Counted from the first letter of the stretch, positions 11,137-21,795 are shown. The stretch is DNA of 64,000 bases from Phymatolithon calcareum (GCA_977006965.1 OZ345352.1:4340001-4404000); one strand, 5' to 3'. The notes: generated from the letters alone by a model not told the origin. Numbers and translations: made by a program.

Positions 11137-12690
11137 ATGGATTTCGAAGTGAATTGGATACCAATCGTTCACATCTTGTTCGCTGCACAAATTCCGGAAG
11201 ATGCCAACATCATCTGTTCCCACTTCCTGTATAAAATCAAGGTTGATACCGAGCAGGATAGATCGCAAAAATACGCTTTGAAAGCACGCTTATGCGTGCA
11301 CGTACACAGCGACGCGGAAAGAGATTCATTTCGTACTGATGCAGCGGTCGTATCCGGCGAAGGTTTTACCACGACACATAGCTTCGCCTTGCAGTACGGA
11401 TTCAATTGGCAAGTGTGACATACGCGGGGCATATACACAGAGCGGTGACGCAATGAGAAGTATATGTCCAACCACTGCGTTGCTTGAGCACACCAAGCCG
11501 GTACTGGCTTTTGAAGGCTACGCTATATGGTCAGGTATCAGCAACGCGAAAGTGGCAGAGGGCGTCAGACCAAGTTCTTGCGAACCTTCTTGGCCTTCGC
11601 GTCGTAATTGGCATGCTATAACTATTGAAGGGCGAAGAAAACGCGCTAGAGAAAATCATGGCAAAGTACTTTAACGACATGCTCTTCGCCGCGCGTAAAA
11701 GGCGGTTTCTCAGCAGCGCTCGTGATGCCATAGCGCAGTTGTTCGAGGTCGGACAGTGGGCGCAAACACGAGCCATGCTCGCCGTAAATTCTACCGTGGC
11801 GTCATAACATCCACACTCAGTAACATTTGCAATGACGGAGTACCAGCAAAAACGTAGAGCCAGTACAGCTCGCACCTGGGCGGCGCAAGCAAATAGTAAC
11901 GCCAGTTACTGAGCTTGACGAGCGCGCCAGGCATACAGCAGCAGGAGCTCTCGGATACCTCGGCGTTGCTGCTTCAACTTTTGCCGCGTTTTCTTCCAGC
12001 TGCATCCAACAACGCATACCGACAATGACAGTTGGCGATGTGAAAAGCATGAACGCGTTGATACGCGACACCGCGCGCAAGCTGCCCATCATCCAGTACT
12101 CGCAGCCAACTATCGCTGAGCGAGCACAAGCGCATATAGTTGTGTTAGTGACGCTGTATATCTGCACAGAGACAAACAAAAGAGCGTCGCGCAGGAAGTA
12201 TGTATAGCTGGCATCGCGATTAGTGTCAAAGCAGGCGCAATATCACGAAATATCTTGAATCTCGCCCAAGGAACGTCTAGTGTCCACATGGCTGACGTCA
12301 TCGGAGACGATTGCCGCGGTAACGGCAGTCGGATGCGCAAAGAGTGTAGCGGACGCGTTCAAGCACGCGACCAGAGCGCGGTTGCGGATTTGCCTTGTCG
12401 TAGATATCCGCGGATTTCATCGAGCACTTGCGACGCAATCGCAGCCGCGCGATCGTGAAATGGTTGGAGAAGTACGCCGGTTGCGACTGCAATATGAGAA
12501 CGACGATATCGCGATGGTGTCCTGGGTGCGCGGCGTAGATAATCTGGCGGACCCCTAGACGAAGCCACTGACGGGCGAGACTGCAGTTGTTCTTGAACGG
12601 ATGCTTACAGAAGGACGACTTCTGCGCGACATTGATGACTTCCGCGGGTATGGGTGCGCGAAAGAAGAGGAATGGTGAGGTGAGTGAATA
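11137..12690 (+). pseudogene. Copia reverse transcriptase and RNase H
   Basis: Reverse transcriptase starts with SHFLYKIKVD and LKARLCVHVHSD near 11215-11310, then CDIRGAYTQSGDAM near 11418 in another frame. The YVDD box reads YFNDMLFA near 11668, so its first Asp is Asn. RNase H parts follow: LGYLGVAASTFAAF near 11957, VDIRGFHRALATQSQPRD near 12402 and WVRGVDNLADP near 12525. Domain order and motifs are those of Copia pol. It is inactivated by stops, frameshifts and the changed active site. Confidence 0.85.
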
Positions 12691-12762
12691 TGTCGATGTG
12701 ATCGGAGAGCTTTGGTTCACGTACAATTCAAATTGGGCACGGAATTGCACATGAAGAGGGAG

Positions 12763-13100
12763 TGTTGTTTTCAAGTATGATTGACGTGAATGGGAACCCT
12801 AGAAGGTCTACTGGTGAGTAGGCGAGGAACCCGTTGTATTCCCAGTCCATGATTTGAATTATTCACGTCCATTTAAAAGTGAGTACTTGGTTATATACAA
12901 GTGGCTGAAAGCTCCCGCACCTCGAGGAGGTGGCGGGGGTATATAATAAGAAAGGGGGAGAAATAGTAAAGGAGGAGGGTTTGGACATCTGAAGCTAACG
13001 GTACGCTACCTGCGAGGACTGTGCATCACTGTGATGTCTGTGATTGCCGTGTGCTTCTTGAGGAACGATTTTCCTCTCAGCAACCCCCAGGACTTTAACA
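12763..13100 (+). repeat. 3' LTR of the Copia element
   Basis: This copy is shorter than the 5' LTR by net 17 bases and carries substitutions. It is followed by TTTAG (13101-13105), which resembles TATAG before the 5' LTR. Confidence 0.85.
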
Positions 13101-13111
13101 TTTAGAATAAG

Positions 13112-13165
13112 AAGAAAGTTAGATTTTTATTTAAAAGTTACCAGCGCATCTTCTGACGCTTGGGG
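13112..13165 (-). repeat. dispersed 3'-tail repeat (tail type 4)
   Basis: The minus strand reads GCCCCAAGCGTCAGAAGATG, then CTGGTAACTTTTAAATAAAA. Related copies occur near 35.7, 36.75, 40.6, 54.95, 55.05 and 56.35 kb. It looks like a LINE or SINE 3' end. Confidence 0.5.
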
Positions 13166-13390
13166 CAGCTTTACTAGTGCCAACAGGGTTTGGCTGGATT
13201 CTGTCGAGAAGAGTTTCTTTTCTTGTTGGTGTAGGGATTTTTTATAGCATACCTTTTAAATAATTCATTTTCAATATATTCACAGCTCGCTTTCGCGTGA
13301 GAATAGATTATTTAATCAAGAAAGTCAAATGCATAAGTAATTTATTCATGGAGAGGGTCAAAAGTAAATATGAATTATTGGAATAAATTC

Positions 13391-13841
13391 TCATTCCATT
13401 ATCGCACTTACGTCCTGGATGCACCACAGGTCTGCCTTCATATGTAGAAAAAGCTGCATCTCAATGTTCGCTGGAGACAGACTCTTCCTGTGCTTATTCA
13501 GAGTGTATCCATCTTTAGAGAAGAACCTTTCAACGATGTGGGAAGTAATGCACCCAACCATGAGCCGGGAAGACTTTAGGTTTGTAGAAGTAAGCCGCCT
13601 TGTCACTTGAATTAATCGATGGTGTGCATGTCGATGACACGAGCGAAGAGTCGGTTTCCTGAAGATCTTTCAATTCCTCTAGATGTTTGGCTCGCACGTG
13701 CGATAACAGATTGGCATATCCACTGCCCTTCTGCTTCCTGGTAGTGCCACAGAGGCATCTCCAAACGCAATGGTCGTCGTCGTTGTCCTGGCAAAAAAAG
13801 GTTTCCCTGACTCGTTTCCGAAGAGTTGACTTGTGTGGCAT
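13391..13841 (-). pseudogene. hAT transposase remnant: BED finger joined to C-terminal dimerisation region
   Basis: The 5' part encodes a BED-type zinc finger (CVWRCLCG, then NLLSHVRAKH, near 13775-13690). The 3' part encodes the hAT dimerisation motif (VERFFSKDGYTLNKHRKSL followed by SPANIEMQLFLHM). The two parts lie in different frames and overlap at 13530-13606. The whole catalytic domain between them is absent. This is the structure expected after an internal deletion, so the product could not transpose on its own. Confidence 0.75.
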
Positions 13842-14255
13842 GATTCCAGTAGTCCAAATAAAATTGAAGGACGCTCACAAAGATGTGCAATTGATAGAAG
13901 TTGATGAAGTGATGGAGGTTGGCTTGGATGTGAGTGATTTGACTTGCCCGGGTCGCAATTTAAGTACTAGTGTTTAGACATTGCAGCAATCCTGATAACA
14001 GCTAATAGTCGGAAAGATGGTTCTAATGTTCTCATCAACGTTCAAATCATAGTACGTTGTAGTTTACAAGCGAGACACGTACTATTGATATCAATCAAGT
14101 GAGTGTAATGTTGCAACGTTACACAGGCAAGAAAACATGTTCTATTTCGGAGCAACATTAGTAGTAATAGAAGAGAGAAGTACGAGCACCTTCAGAATCA
14201 GACGCGGAGAGTAATTCTAAAAGTATTCTCCCTCCTGCAAAAATAAATTATTTTA

Positions 14256-15382
14256 GGGGAATTTAATAAAATGACCACGTAGTTTGCCGTATTTACTAAA
14301 ATGACCACCATGCATGGGTGCAGTTATGATCCTGTACTTTTCTGTCAGCATCCAGCAAACGGTCCATCAGTCAGGTCCGTTGAGACCGATACATGCCCAG
14401 GTGCCAACGTCTTGATCTTACAGTTATTTCGGTTTGTAAAACGGATCTGCCCTAGGACGAAACGGAGCAATTTGTTCGAAGATCGCCATGTCCCACATTT
14501 CCACAGTTTTGTCCCAATATAGCCGCTCGGCGACCTTGCCGATTTCGATTTTTCGGTACACCATCCGATTCAAGCTACCGTCTTCGACAATGGACAGGCC
14601 GTTTATATTGGTGCTCTTTTCCAGTCCAAGAATATCCTAAAGTCAGCTCTTTCCACCCATGCTGCACTAAAGGGTTCGTTTGCCGTCCTGAAAAGCACAA
14701 AAACCAGATTTACGGCAATTTGTCATTCCAAATGGGCTGCATCCACTCACGAATCTACATGTGGCTTTCGGCTCCATGCCACGGGCAGCGAAAACGGATC
14801 GTTCGAAGTGAAGGTATGGAAGCCAGATCACAGTTGCGCGATCGGAATCGTCCCAAACCGCAGTCCTCACGGTTTCAATTGGGCGGCCGATATTGTTCAA
14901 GGACAAATTAGTGACCAGCTGGACTATCCGCCCAAGAGCATCATTACTCGCTGCCGTTGGGGGAATTTGTTGGAAGCTGGTATCAAAAATCCACATTTTT
15001 CAAGATTCATCAAGGAGAAATAGTTATGCCACCGCTACCGGATCTAAGTGGTGCACTTCCAGAGCATGCTGATCTTCCTCCGGTGACTAGGCGCCCGTCA
15101 GGAAGGCCAAAAAAGGCGTCTCATAGCTGGCTCTGCATCTGACCGGTCCGTTACGTGTAAGAAATGTAACAAACCTGGCCATAATAAGCGCTCCTGAAAG
15201 GAAGCCGTTGTGCCCCAGCGGCCCTCTCAGCCCCCCTCCGATCAATAAACTGATGTTATTTCTGGACCCTATAATTTTATGCTGCCCCGCATTACACCAA
15301 AGCTATAATCATAACAACACCCATGCATGGTGGTCATTTTAGTAAATACGGCAAACTACGTGGTCATTTTATTAAATTCCCC
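14256..15382 (+). mobile_element. Mutator-like (MULE) non-autonomous element with 65-bp inverted repeats
   Basis: The terminal inverted repeats are identical over 65 bases (14256-14320 and 15318-15382), beginning GGGGAATTTAATAAAATGAC. A perfect 9-bp target duplication, ATTATTTTA, flanks it (14247-14255 and 15383-15391), which is the MULE hallmark. The interior encodes parts of a MuDR-family protein. Identical repeats and a perfect duplication suggest a recent insertion into the older hAT copy. Confidence 0.93.
14575..15200 (+). pseudogene. MuDR-type transposase fragments lacking the catalytic core
   Basis: The N-terminal DNA-binding region is readable from about 14590: GALFQSKNILKSALSTHAA, then FTAICHSKWA, then CGFRLHATGSENGSFEVKVW. 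After a frame change come WAADIVQGQ and a helical segment (to 15023). The sequence then jumps to a C-terminal linker (RRPSGRPKK) and a zinc knuckle, CKKCNKPGHNKRS, whose last Cys codon is replaced by TGA plus a following AAG. The DDE catalytic domain between these parts is missing. The family assignment rests on the zinc knuckle, the N-terminal motif pattern and the 9-bp duplication. Confidence 0.8.
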
Positions 15383-15989
15383 ATTATTTTATTCTATCGA
15401 GGCTATGAATGAATGCAGTTGAATAAATAAATATAAATACATATTCGAATACATTTAAATATGAATTATTTTTTACAAGGTATGGTTTATAGCATACAAT
15501 TCAAAAGCAGCTCCCTAATAGAAATGTAGGATTCTTTTCAATTGATTGTAAGATCAATTATGCTAGCGCGCATACTAGCAACTCAAGAGTGAGGACCTTG
15601 GCGGCCGTATTCATTTGTGTATTAAGAAGGCCTCATAGCAGCCGGTTCCGGAATTCTCTTCCTGAACAAGGTAATACCGACATCGCCACCTGTGGCTTCC
15701 TTCAGAACGAACCTTTCATTATCTACTGTCTCCTTGTTGATCCTCTTTCTCTTCACAATTCACTCACAGGATTTGAGCTCGAATTCGAATCGCGATCGCG
15801 CTTAGGAAGAATATCAGCTAATAATTCTCTTTGCTGCGGACGTCCTAGGCCCCCAGCAAATTGGTTTACGTCTTTTTGCTACGCAAAGCCCAATGTCCTG
15901 TTCCTAGAGCGATAGATGCGTCGGTATGACCATCCTCGAGGAGCAAGGAAGACATTCTGCCCCGTGTCCCATGAGCTGTGACGTAGTCG

Positions 15990-16265
15990 TGGACGCCCGC
16001 AGTACTTGGTGCATACTTTGGTGTCACAGCCGTGAATGAGCTGGTCGCGCTCCAACGCATTCTATCTTCATCCAAGATTAGTCCTGAAATTGAATATGAA
16101 TGTAAGCGACTAACTGGAGCACTTGTTGGGAGAGAAATACTAATCAAGGATATACTGAACAGTCAAACTACGTGAGCTTAGAAAATCGTGCGAAAGCGGC
16201 CCTGTTACTCTTCAAGAGAGGCCTTGGGAGCTTTTAAAATAAATCAACACATATCCCCCCGTTCC
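15990..16265 (+). mobile_element. LINE family-C 3' fragment
   Basis: The end of ORF2 reads ELVALQRILSSSKISPEIEY and ECKRLTGALVGREILIKDIL, matching 21.1 kb and 32.6 kb. The family-C tail follows (GGCCCTGTTACTC ... GGGAGCTTTTAAAATAAATC). Confidence 0.7.
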
Positions 16266-16852
16266 ACGAATTCCTTCTGCAGTGCACATTTTCTTGACAA
16301 AATCCTTGAAGACGGTCTTGCCTATTGGGATTGCAGCGAAGATCTTGGACTGCGGCAGGCGTTAAATGAGCAGCCACGGTAGGAATATTTCGTGGCGCAA
16401 TCAAAGCAGCAGAGAGGATACCAGGAGGGCGCACGCAATAGCATCCACACAAAAGCTGGCATGGCAGCCGTGCAGTCCTAGAAAGTTTACATGAAATTCT
16501 GTTCGCAAATCGACAGATAAGAGGGTTCTAGACAACTTCTAAATTAGGGAGCTCTATGATAGAAAATCGCAGAGGTTTTGTCCCAAGGGAGAGTTATTGG
16601 TCCAGAGGGCCCCGAAGGATCCATACATGGTGTTCAACAAGGTAAGTGGATACCTCCGAGACAACCATGCAATATCTAAATCGAGTTTATAAAGTTATGC
16701 CAAGGTAGCGGAAACCTTCAATGCGCTCCCACTGACAGGTGCTCGCTGTGCTCATGATCGGTTGATGAATAATTATATGAAGCTTTGGAATAGGGATAAA
16801 GTTGGTGCTTCCTTGCTTTGCGAGACGGATTACTGTTGACCTGCACGTGTGC
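16266..16852. other. no gene; one short repeated coding fragment
   Basis: The only recognisable piece is at 16540-16640, the plus-strand copy of the unidentified sequence at 7002-7388. Confidence 0.4.
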
Positions 16853-16938
16853 ACTTGTCAAAAACATTTCTGTTGTTCTCAAGAATATCTACATGTCAGT
16901 ATATATTCTTGAGAACAACAGAAATGTTTTTGACAAGT
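16853..16938. repeat. foldback (hairpin) element, 36-bp arms
   Basis: Arms starting ACTTGTCAAAAACATTTCTG and its exact reverse complement surround a loop of about 14 bases. I see no target duplication. A minus-strand LINE tail follows from about 16940. Confidence 0.8.
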
Positions 16939-16939
16939 T

Positions 16940-17000
16940 TATTTTTGAATAGTTCCACAGTCATACGAATAAACGGACAAGGCTTCCTCAGGCGCTACAA
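16940..17000 (-). repeat. LINE tail-like fragment (family-D type)
   Basis: It reads GTTTATTTTTGAATAGTTCC, then GACAAGGCTTCCTCAGGC. Similar tails lie at 47.68-47.74 kb (-), 56.1 kb (+) and 63.85 kb (+). Confidence 0.45.
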
Positions 17001-17417
17001 ACAATAGGGTGGTTCTTCTTTTATGTTTTGTATTCTATCTGAGCGCCTAGCATGTACAATAGTCGATGGTAACAACAGTGATGTGACAGAATGACTTACT
17101 GGAGTTCGACTTTCGTGAAATTTCGAAATTAGCCAACTGCCATTTTTCGTGACGTGCCCTCATTTCTGTCATGATACATTTACCTTCTCAATTTTACCAA
17201 GCCATAACTCAAAGTCGTGCCATAGAGGGCACCTTAAAATAAAATTCGTTCCTTGACCATTTCAATTGTAATTATCTCAGCGACCATTTCATGGGTCGAA
17301 CATCGAGGGATAGGAAAGGAGGAGAACGGAAACTGGCAGTTCATGCCCTTCCCGAATGAAACCTTACTTTGCTCCGCCATTTTTAAAAGCTCTCTCCCCC
17401 AGAGCCCACACTTAGTA

Positions 17418-17510
17418 TGGGGTGGGGTGGAATTGTAGGTATATATTTTAGAAGCCCTCAACGCCGGCACACGACGACACCAGAGCAGCTTCGCATTGCG
17501 CTGTAACCCT
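17418..17510 (-). repeat. LINE family-A 3' tail
   Basis: The inverted tail includes GAAATTGTAGG-like sequence, AGAAGCCCTCAAC and AGAGCAGCTTCGCATTGCGC, close to the copy at 43.5 kb. Confidence 0.6.
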
Positions 17511-17758
17511 TCCACACACTTAGTATGCGAAAGCTGTTGTATAGTACAAACGTGAACAGCAACGTCAATATCGTGCATAGCAGCAAGCAGAAGAAAAGAA
17601 TTCTGTAAAAAACTCATGATATATTGTCATAAGTTTTGCAGCAGCAGCCAATGCGATGCGAGGGTTTCAAAATAAACTTCATTCCACAGTGTACTCATTG
17701 CTATATCATATACAGTACAATGCCATCGCACCATGAATGAGGATTGATATTTCACTAA
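17511..17758. other. no gene recognised
   Basis: This is AT-rich sequence without a supported feature. Confidence 0.4.
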
Positions 17759-17893
17759 CAATTGAAAAGCTGAGTATCAACCTTCTTCGGCGATATCAAT
17801 TTATTAAAATAAATTGATATCGCAAAAGAAGGTTGATAATCAGCTTTTCAATTGGGAAATGTCCGATATTTTAAAAAATATCGGAGATTTCCC
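17759..17893. repeat. two adjacent foldback elements
   Basis: The first (17759-17854) has arms starting CAATTGAAAAGCTGA and GATATCAATTTATT around a tiny loop. The second (17854-17893) is GGGAAAT-TCCGATATTTT with its reverse complement. They share one base at the junction. Confidence 0.75.
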
Positions 17894-18700
17894 TAAAGTA
17901 TCAACTACTGTAGCTGCAACAAGAAGGAACAATTTGTATTGATCGTATTATTCGGATAAAAATTTGTCTTTGCTTCAAAAATATCAGATATTTTCTACGA
18001 TTCTGAGGCACTTGTTACAATATGATACGCCAAAATTTGGAGCGCCGGCAGTTGATGTTCAGTGATATATCATATCAGCGAGAATGTGAATGTCAATTCT
18101 TCAGTATTTTTTGCTAAAATTTCATCATATCATATCAATTCGCACGACATACGACAGTATCAACAGTTTATGATACCTTTGGTTATAATCTCATTGATAC
18201 TCATTCTATGTTCCATTCACAATCCACAACAGATATCTCACACAAACACACGATCGCCGAAGCAAAACCAAGATGGCGGGGAATACTGTACTGTACTCCA
18301 TCGCTGAGCGGCGCCATCGTGCGATTTGCGCCACTCACATGGCTCAACAGCCGCGCATCTCCGACACCTCCTGTTGGAACAAAACAGGCAGTTGACAAAC
18401 CGAAAACCACAATCGAGCGTCCAACATGCTCATGATCATTCCGCTGTCCTGCGTACGGTAACCCCCCTGAATCGAACCGCCGGTCGCCCTTCCTGCCGTC
18501 CATCCCGTTCGTCACCGCCGTGCCACATTCTCCCCCTTCGTTCACACCTCTTCCGCCACATCTCCTCTCCCGTGCTCTTGCTTCCCGTGCCGACATTGCA
18601 TTCCCTTGCACTCGCACCGCGCATCCCCGTCTTCCTGTCCGCACAAACACGCACCCTCGACGTTGCCCTCCGCGTCCAGTCCCGTGAACACCGACGACCA
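17894..18700. other. upstream region of the proline-rich membrane protein gene
   Basis: AT-rich sequence gives way near 18250 to C-rich sequence that leads into the gene. Several open frames here are composition artefacts. No promoter motif is clear. Confidence 0.4.
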
Positions 18701-18704
18701 CACC

Positions 18705-19454
18705 ATGTCGCACCAAGGCACAACGGACGGGTCCGAAAGTCGCGATCCACCCCCGCCGCGCATGCCGCAGGACCGCTACGTGCCAATGAGTCCCCCAAGC
18801 GACGCCTCTTACTATCTCACGGACAATTCTTCCAACGCGCCGTATGCACCGCCGACACGTTCACCTGTATTGCTACCGCCCCCCATCCCCTCATCGACAA
18901 TAGTCGCGCCGCCACTCCCAGCCCATCTTTCGCTCCCGCTCCCGTCACTGGACCCTGCGCCAGAAGCTGCGCATCGTTCCGCGGACGCTTTCTCCCACAC
19001 GCCGCAACTCGACATCCCGCTGCCACAACCGCCCACGCCGTCCGCGCCGGTGCGGACGCCGCCGCCGCCCCCGCCGCGCGTTCCACGGTCAGAGCAGTCT
19101 GACGAGGCGGACAAGGGTAGTGAGGAGCGTGACGTGGAGGATGAAGTGCGTGTGTGCATTCCACCGGAGGATGTGCAGAAGGCTGGGAAGGTCGTGCCGG
19201 CACCTACGTCAACGGGGGAAGAGGTGTTGGCAAGTTTGCTGCATCTTGTGCTTGGTGCTTTGCTAGGGCTTATTTTCTCGTTGTTTGCATTCTTCTTCAA
19301 CTTTTGCGTGCCGTCGCTGCAGGGACGGCCGTGGAGGAGAAACTTTTTCAATATTGGGGTGGCTATTGGGGTTGTTACTCAGGCGAGTTTACTTACTGTG
19401 CTTGGACTTAATATTAAGGGATGGATTTCGAACAATATTCTGGACAATCAGTGA
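18705..19454 (+). CDS. proline-rich protein with two C-terminal membrane segments
   Basis: The protein has 249 residues and no intron. The ATG at 18705 sits in a good context (CACCATGTCG). An in-frame ATG at 18606 would add 33 low-complexity residues and is less likely. Residues 1 to about 165 are rich in Pro, Ser and acidic residues, with a TPPPPPPRVPRSEQS stretch, and are probably disordered. Two hydrophobic segments follow at about 174-202 (LLHLVLGALLGLIFSLFAFF) and 213-236 (IGVAIGVVTQASLLTVLGL), separated by a basic loop (QGRPWRRN). The topology, a long disordered N-terminus ahead of a short membrane hairpin, recalls adaptor proteins of the Ndfip/Bsd2 kind, but I see no PPxY motif and do not assign the family. 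Function is unknown. Confidence 0.7.
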   Translation: MSHQGTTDGSESRDPPPPRMPQDRYVPMSPPSDASYYLTDNSSNAPYAPPTRSPVLLPPPIPSSTIVAPPLPAHLSLPLPSLDPAPEAAHRSADAFSHTPQLDIPLPQPPTPSAPVRTPPPPPPRVPRSEQSDEADKGSEERDVEDEVRVCIPPEDVQKAGKVVPAPTSTGEEVLASLLHLVLGALLGLIFSLFAFFFNFCVPSLQGRPWRRNFFNIGVAIGVVTQASLLTVLGLNIKGWISNNILDNQ

Positions 19455-19876
19455 GGGAGTTGATGATCGTATGCTTTTTCTAACTTGTTTGCTACTTTTG
19501 AATGTAAATGATACATTACAATCGACACTTCGGCTTCGGCTTCTGCTTTTCCCCATCGCAAGAACATCGTCTCCTTGAACGTGCGCCGCTTGTCCTGCAT
19601 GCTGTGCATATCCAATGAGCCTACAGCAGTACAGTCCATAGTTTTGCAACTGATTGGCAGGAATATACTACCACGCCAAGTGCATCACCATCATTCGCTG
19701 ATGATGCTCTCAACGACCTTAACGATGAAGCGCGGCATCGTCTTTGTCCCAATTAGCAATCTGGGTTGGTGGGGAACATGCGGACGACTGTAGTGCCTCC
19801 CATGCGGTTAGCAACAAGCAGCTCCGATTCTGCAGTACAGTACAACAAGAGTAGCCCTCATGACGCCATAAACTAC

Positions 19877-20034
19877 AGGTCGATCTCACTACTGAGGCAG
19901 GTGAAGACTCTCCGCCTGACGCTTGCATTAGGGTTCGCGATCGGTTCAGCAAGGCGCACATGGGCTTCCCGGAGGGCAAGAGCATGTCTTGGGAGATACT
20001 TCACAGAAGGAGTGCACTGCATATTGAACATCTG
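19877..20034 (+). other. possible isolated exon
   Basis: An open stretch lies between a CAG acceptor-like site (ending 19876) and a GTAAGT donor-like site. It encodes VDLTTEAGEDSPPDACIRV and then FSKAHMGFPEGKSMSWEIL. I could not find partner exons, and the reading frame is not recognised. Confidence 0.2.
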
Positions 20035-21055
20035 TAAGTAACATTCTTAGATTGGCCTACCGCTGCCTGGTCCGCCAGTGCTGCTACGATGCGCCAGACG
20101 AACACCAGACTCAATCTTTGGTGACATACATGGACGAGACGTGAAACCCGCAGTCTAACTCGCAAACGATAGTATAGAATGGAAGAAACGTAGGCCCTCG
20201 AATCGCTGCTAGCGCCACTAGGGGAAAATGTATGAAGTAGAAACTTATGGCGTGGTACGGAGAGACACATTCATGGATCGAGGGATGGACGAGCTACCGG
20301 GGCGTATAGCACGAATGACCGTTTAAGCGTCGAAGCCATCATAGGTTACGTAACAAAGATATGGTGCATCATTGACCACGTTGTTCCTCCAGGTCCTTCC
20401 CTCTGTCTACGCTTATACAGCAAAACATATTGGCCTCTGACAGCGCACGCAGGGAAAACAGTGGCTCTTGAGTACACAAGGGGCCTACAAAGCATTTTTC
20501 ATGCTAGCTGGGAAGGATATGCCTGACCATCAGCCTGCTACAGATTCAAGTACTGTAGCTGATTCTTATAAAATAGTGCATGCTTATGTAGAGTATACCC
20601 CATAACTTTTTCCTCTACATAAGAGTGTTCAGAGAATATTGGGAACATCGGAAAAGATGGATTCATGTGATGTGCAGAATTGCAAGCCCTGAAATACAAA
20701 GAACACACCACCTTGAAAGGCTTAAATAAAGCCTAGTACAACGGAAGAAGCGTCTATCGCGTGCAGGACACCCTTTGCCGGCTGATCGTCAGAAATATCA
20801 CACCAATCACATAGTTTTCACCTTTGTATTCCTGACGATGACCTGTGAAAAGGAGCAAAGGATTTACTAATTCCTCAGAAATGACGAACGGGTCTCGGTT
20901 AAATGAGGGGAAGGTTTGTACACGACAACGCTCAAGATATTCGACGCACTTCACATAGAGACAACATTGTGTGGTCGAACATTTTCACATGACACAAAAA
21001 GTGCCTCGATATCCTCGCATATGACGACGGGGACGAACTTGAATCCACCTCGAAT
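20035..21055. other. no gene recognised
   Basis: I find no coding frame, RNA gene or repeat that I can support. Confidence 0.4.
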
Positions 21056-21345
21056 CCTACAGAGTTCCTTTGTGGAGAAAATCCATTCTGGCGAAATACT
21101 TTGGGACTGGTGCTGTGGTGGAGGTTATCGTGTTGCAACGTATACTACGGTCTATGAAGATGGACCAAGAAACGGAATTTGAATGCAAAAGACTTATTCG
21201 GGCCCTCACAGTGAGAGAAATTCGAATTAAGGAGATTTTAGAAGGAGAGTAGAGAGATGAGTATCGAAAACAGCGAGAAGCTGCCCTGTTACTCAAATTG
21301 AGGCTTTGGGAGCTTCTAAAATAAATCAACATATATCCCCCTCGA
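21056..21345 (+). mobile_element. LINE family-C 3' fragment
   Basis: It encodes LWRKSILAKYFGTGAVVEVI and then KRLIRALTVREIRIKEIL, near-identical to 32.55-32.73 kb. The stop is followed by the family-C tail GCTGCCCTGTTACTC ... GGGAGCTTCTAAAATAAATC. Confidence 0.75.
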
Positions 21346-21539
21346 GTCCTACAGCCCCGAAACAGCGCGTTATTCTCTGTGAGATATCCTCGATAAGTAC
21401 AGAATCATCCCTAACGATATCGAGGGCTCAGGAATATTACTGATGGGCGGTCATGAAACTGTGCTGGAGATTTCGCTAACCACTGGAGCTGTCATCGTGT
21501 CACAGAAACATCTACAATCTCAAGATGCGACGCCGCCAA

Positions 21540-21795
21540 CCATCGGCTGACAAACCTCGCAAATATCGGTCTCCACGCTCGCAGACTCTCACACTACAAC
21601 TGCGTACGACTCTACAAGGCACACATGCGACCGATGGTAGAATATCTACTCCCGCTCATCGAGATGACAGATCGCATTCACCATACACAACTCGCTCTCG
21701 AAGAAAATTTTTCCCAAGACTTTTCGGTTCTTGGTACAAGAACATGAAATAGACAAAGAGAGCTTGAAGTAAACTCAAATATATCCATCCACCGG
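21540..21795 (+). mobile_element. LINE family-B fragment
   Basis: One frame reads LANIGLHARRLSHYNCVRLY, then KAHMRPMVEYLLPL, matching the reverse transcriptase end at 34.65 kb. A tail close to GGGAGCTTCAATAAAACAGA follows. The C-terminal part present at 35 kb is deleted here. Confidence 0.65.

Larger units (their letters stand above)
7447..13105 (+). mobile_element. Ty1/Copia-type LTR retrotransposon, full length but degenerate
   Basis: Long terminal repeats lie at 7452-7806 and 12763-13100. Both begin TGTTGTT and end TTTAACA, in the TG...CA form. Flanking 5-mers are TATAG and TTTAG, a probable target duplication with one change. A purine-rich tract (ATGAAGAGGGAG) precedes the 3' LTR. Internal order is gag, zinc knuckle, integrase, reverse transcriptase, RNase H. 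Integrase before reverse transcriptase is the Copia order. Frameshifts and stops throughout, and diverged LTRs, indicate an old, inactive copy. Confidence 0.9.
13248..15484 (-). mobile_element. hAT deletion derivative, itself split by a MULE
   Basis: The ends are similar inverted repeats: CATACCTTTTAAATAATTCA on the left and, read inward from the right, CATACCTTGTAAAAAATAAT. Flanking octamers TTTTATAG (13240-13247) and GTTTATAG (15485-15492) agree at 7 of 8 positions; 8-bp duplications are usual for hAT. Excluding the nested MULE, the element is about 1.1 kb, too short for a full transposase, and its coding part keeps only the two protein ends. Confidence 0.72.

Noticed and set aside
18326-19102. 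258-codon plus-strand frame overlapping the proline-rich gene
   Set aside because: It is His/Pro/Ser/Ala-rich low complexity in an alternative frame and lacks the membrane segments seen in the chosen frame.
18201-19351. Long open frames on the minus strand opposite the proline-rich protein gene
   Set aside because: They are shadows of C-rich coding sequence on the plus strand, with Gly/Arg/Ser low-complexity translations and no domain.
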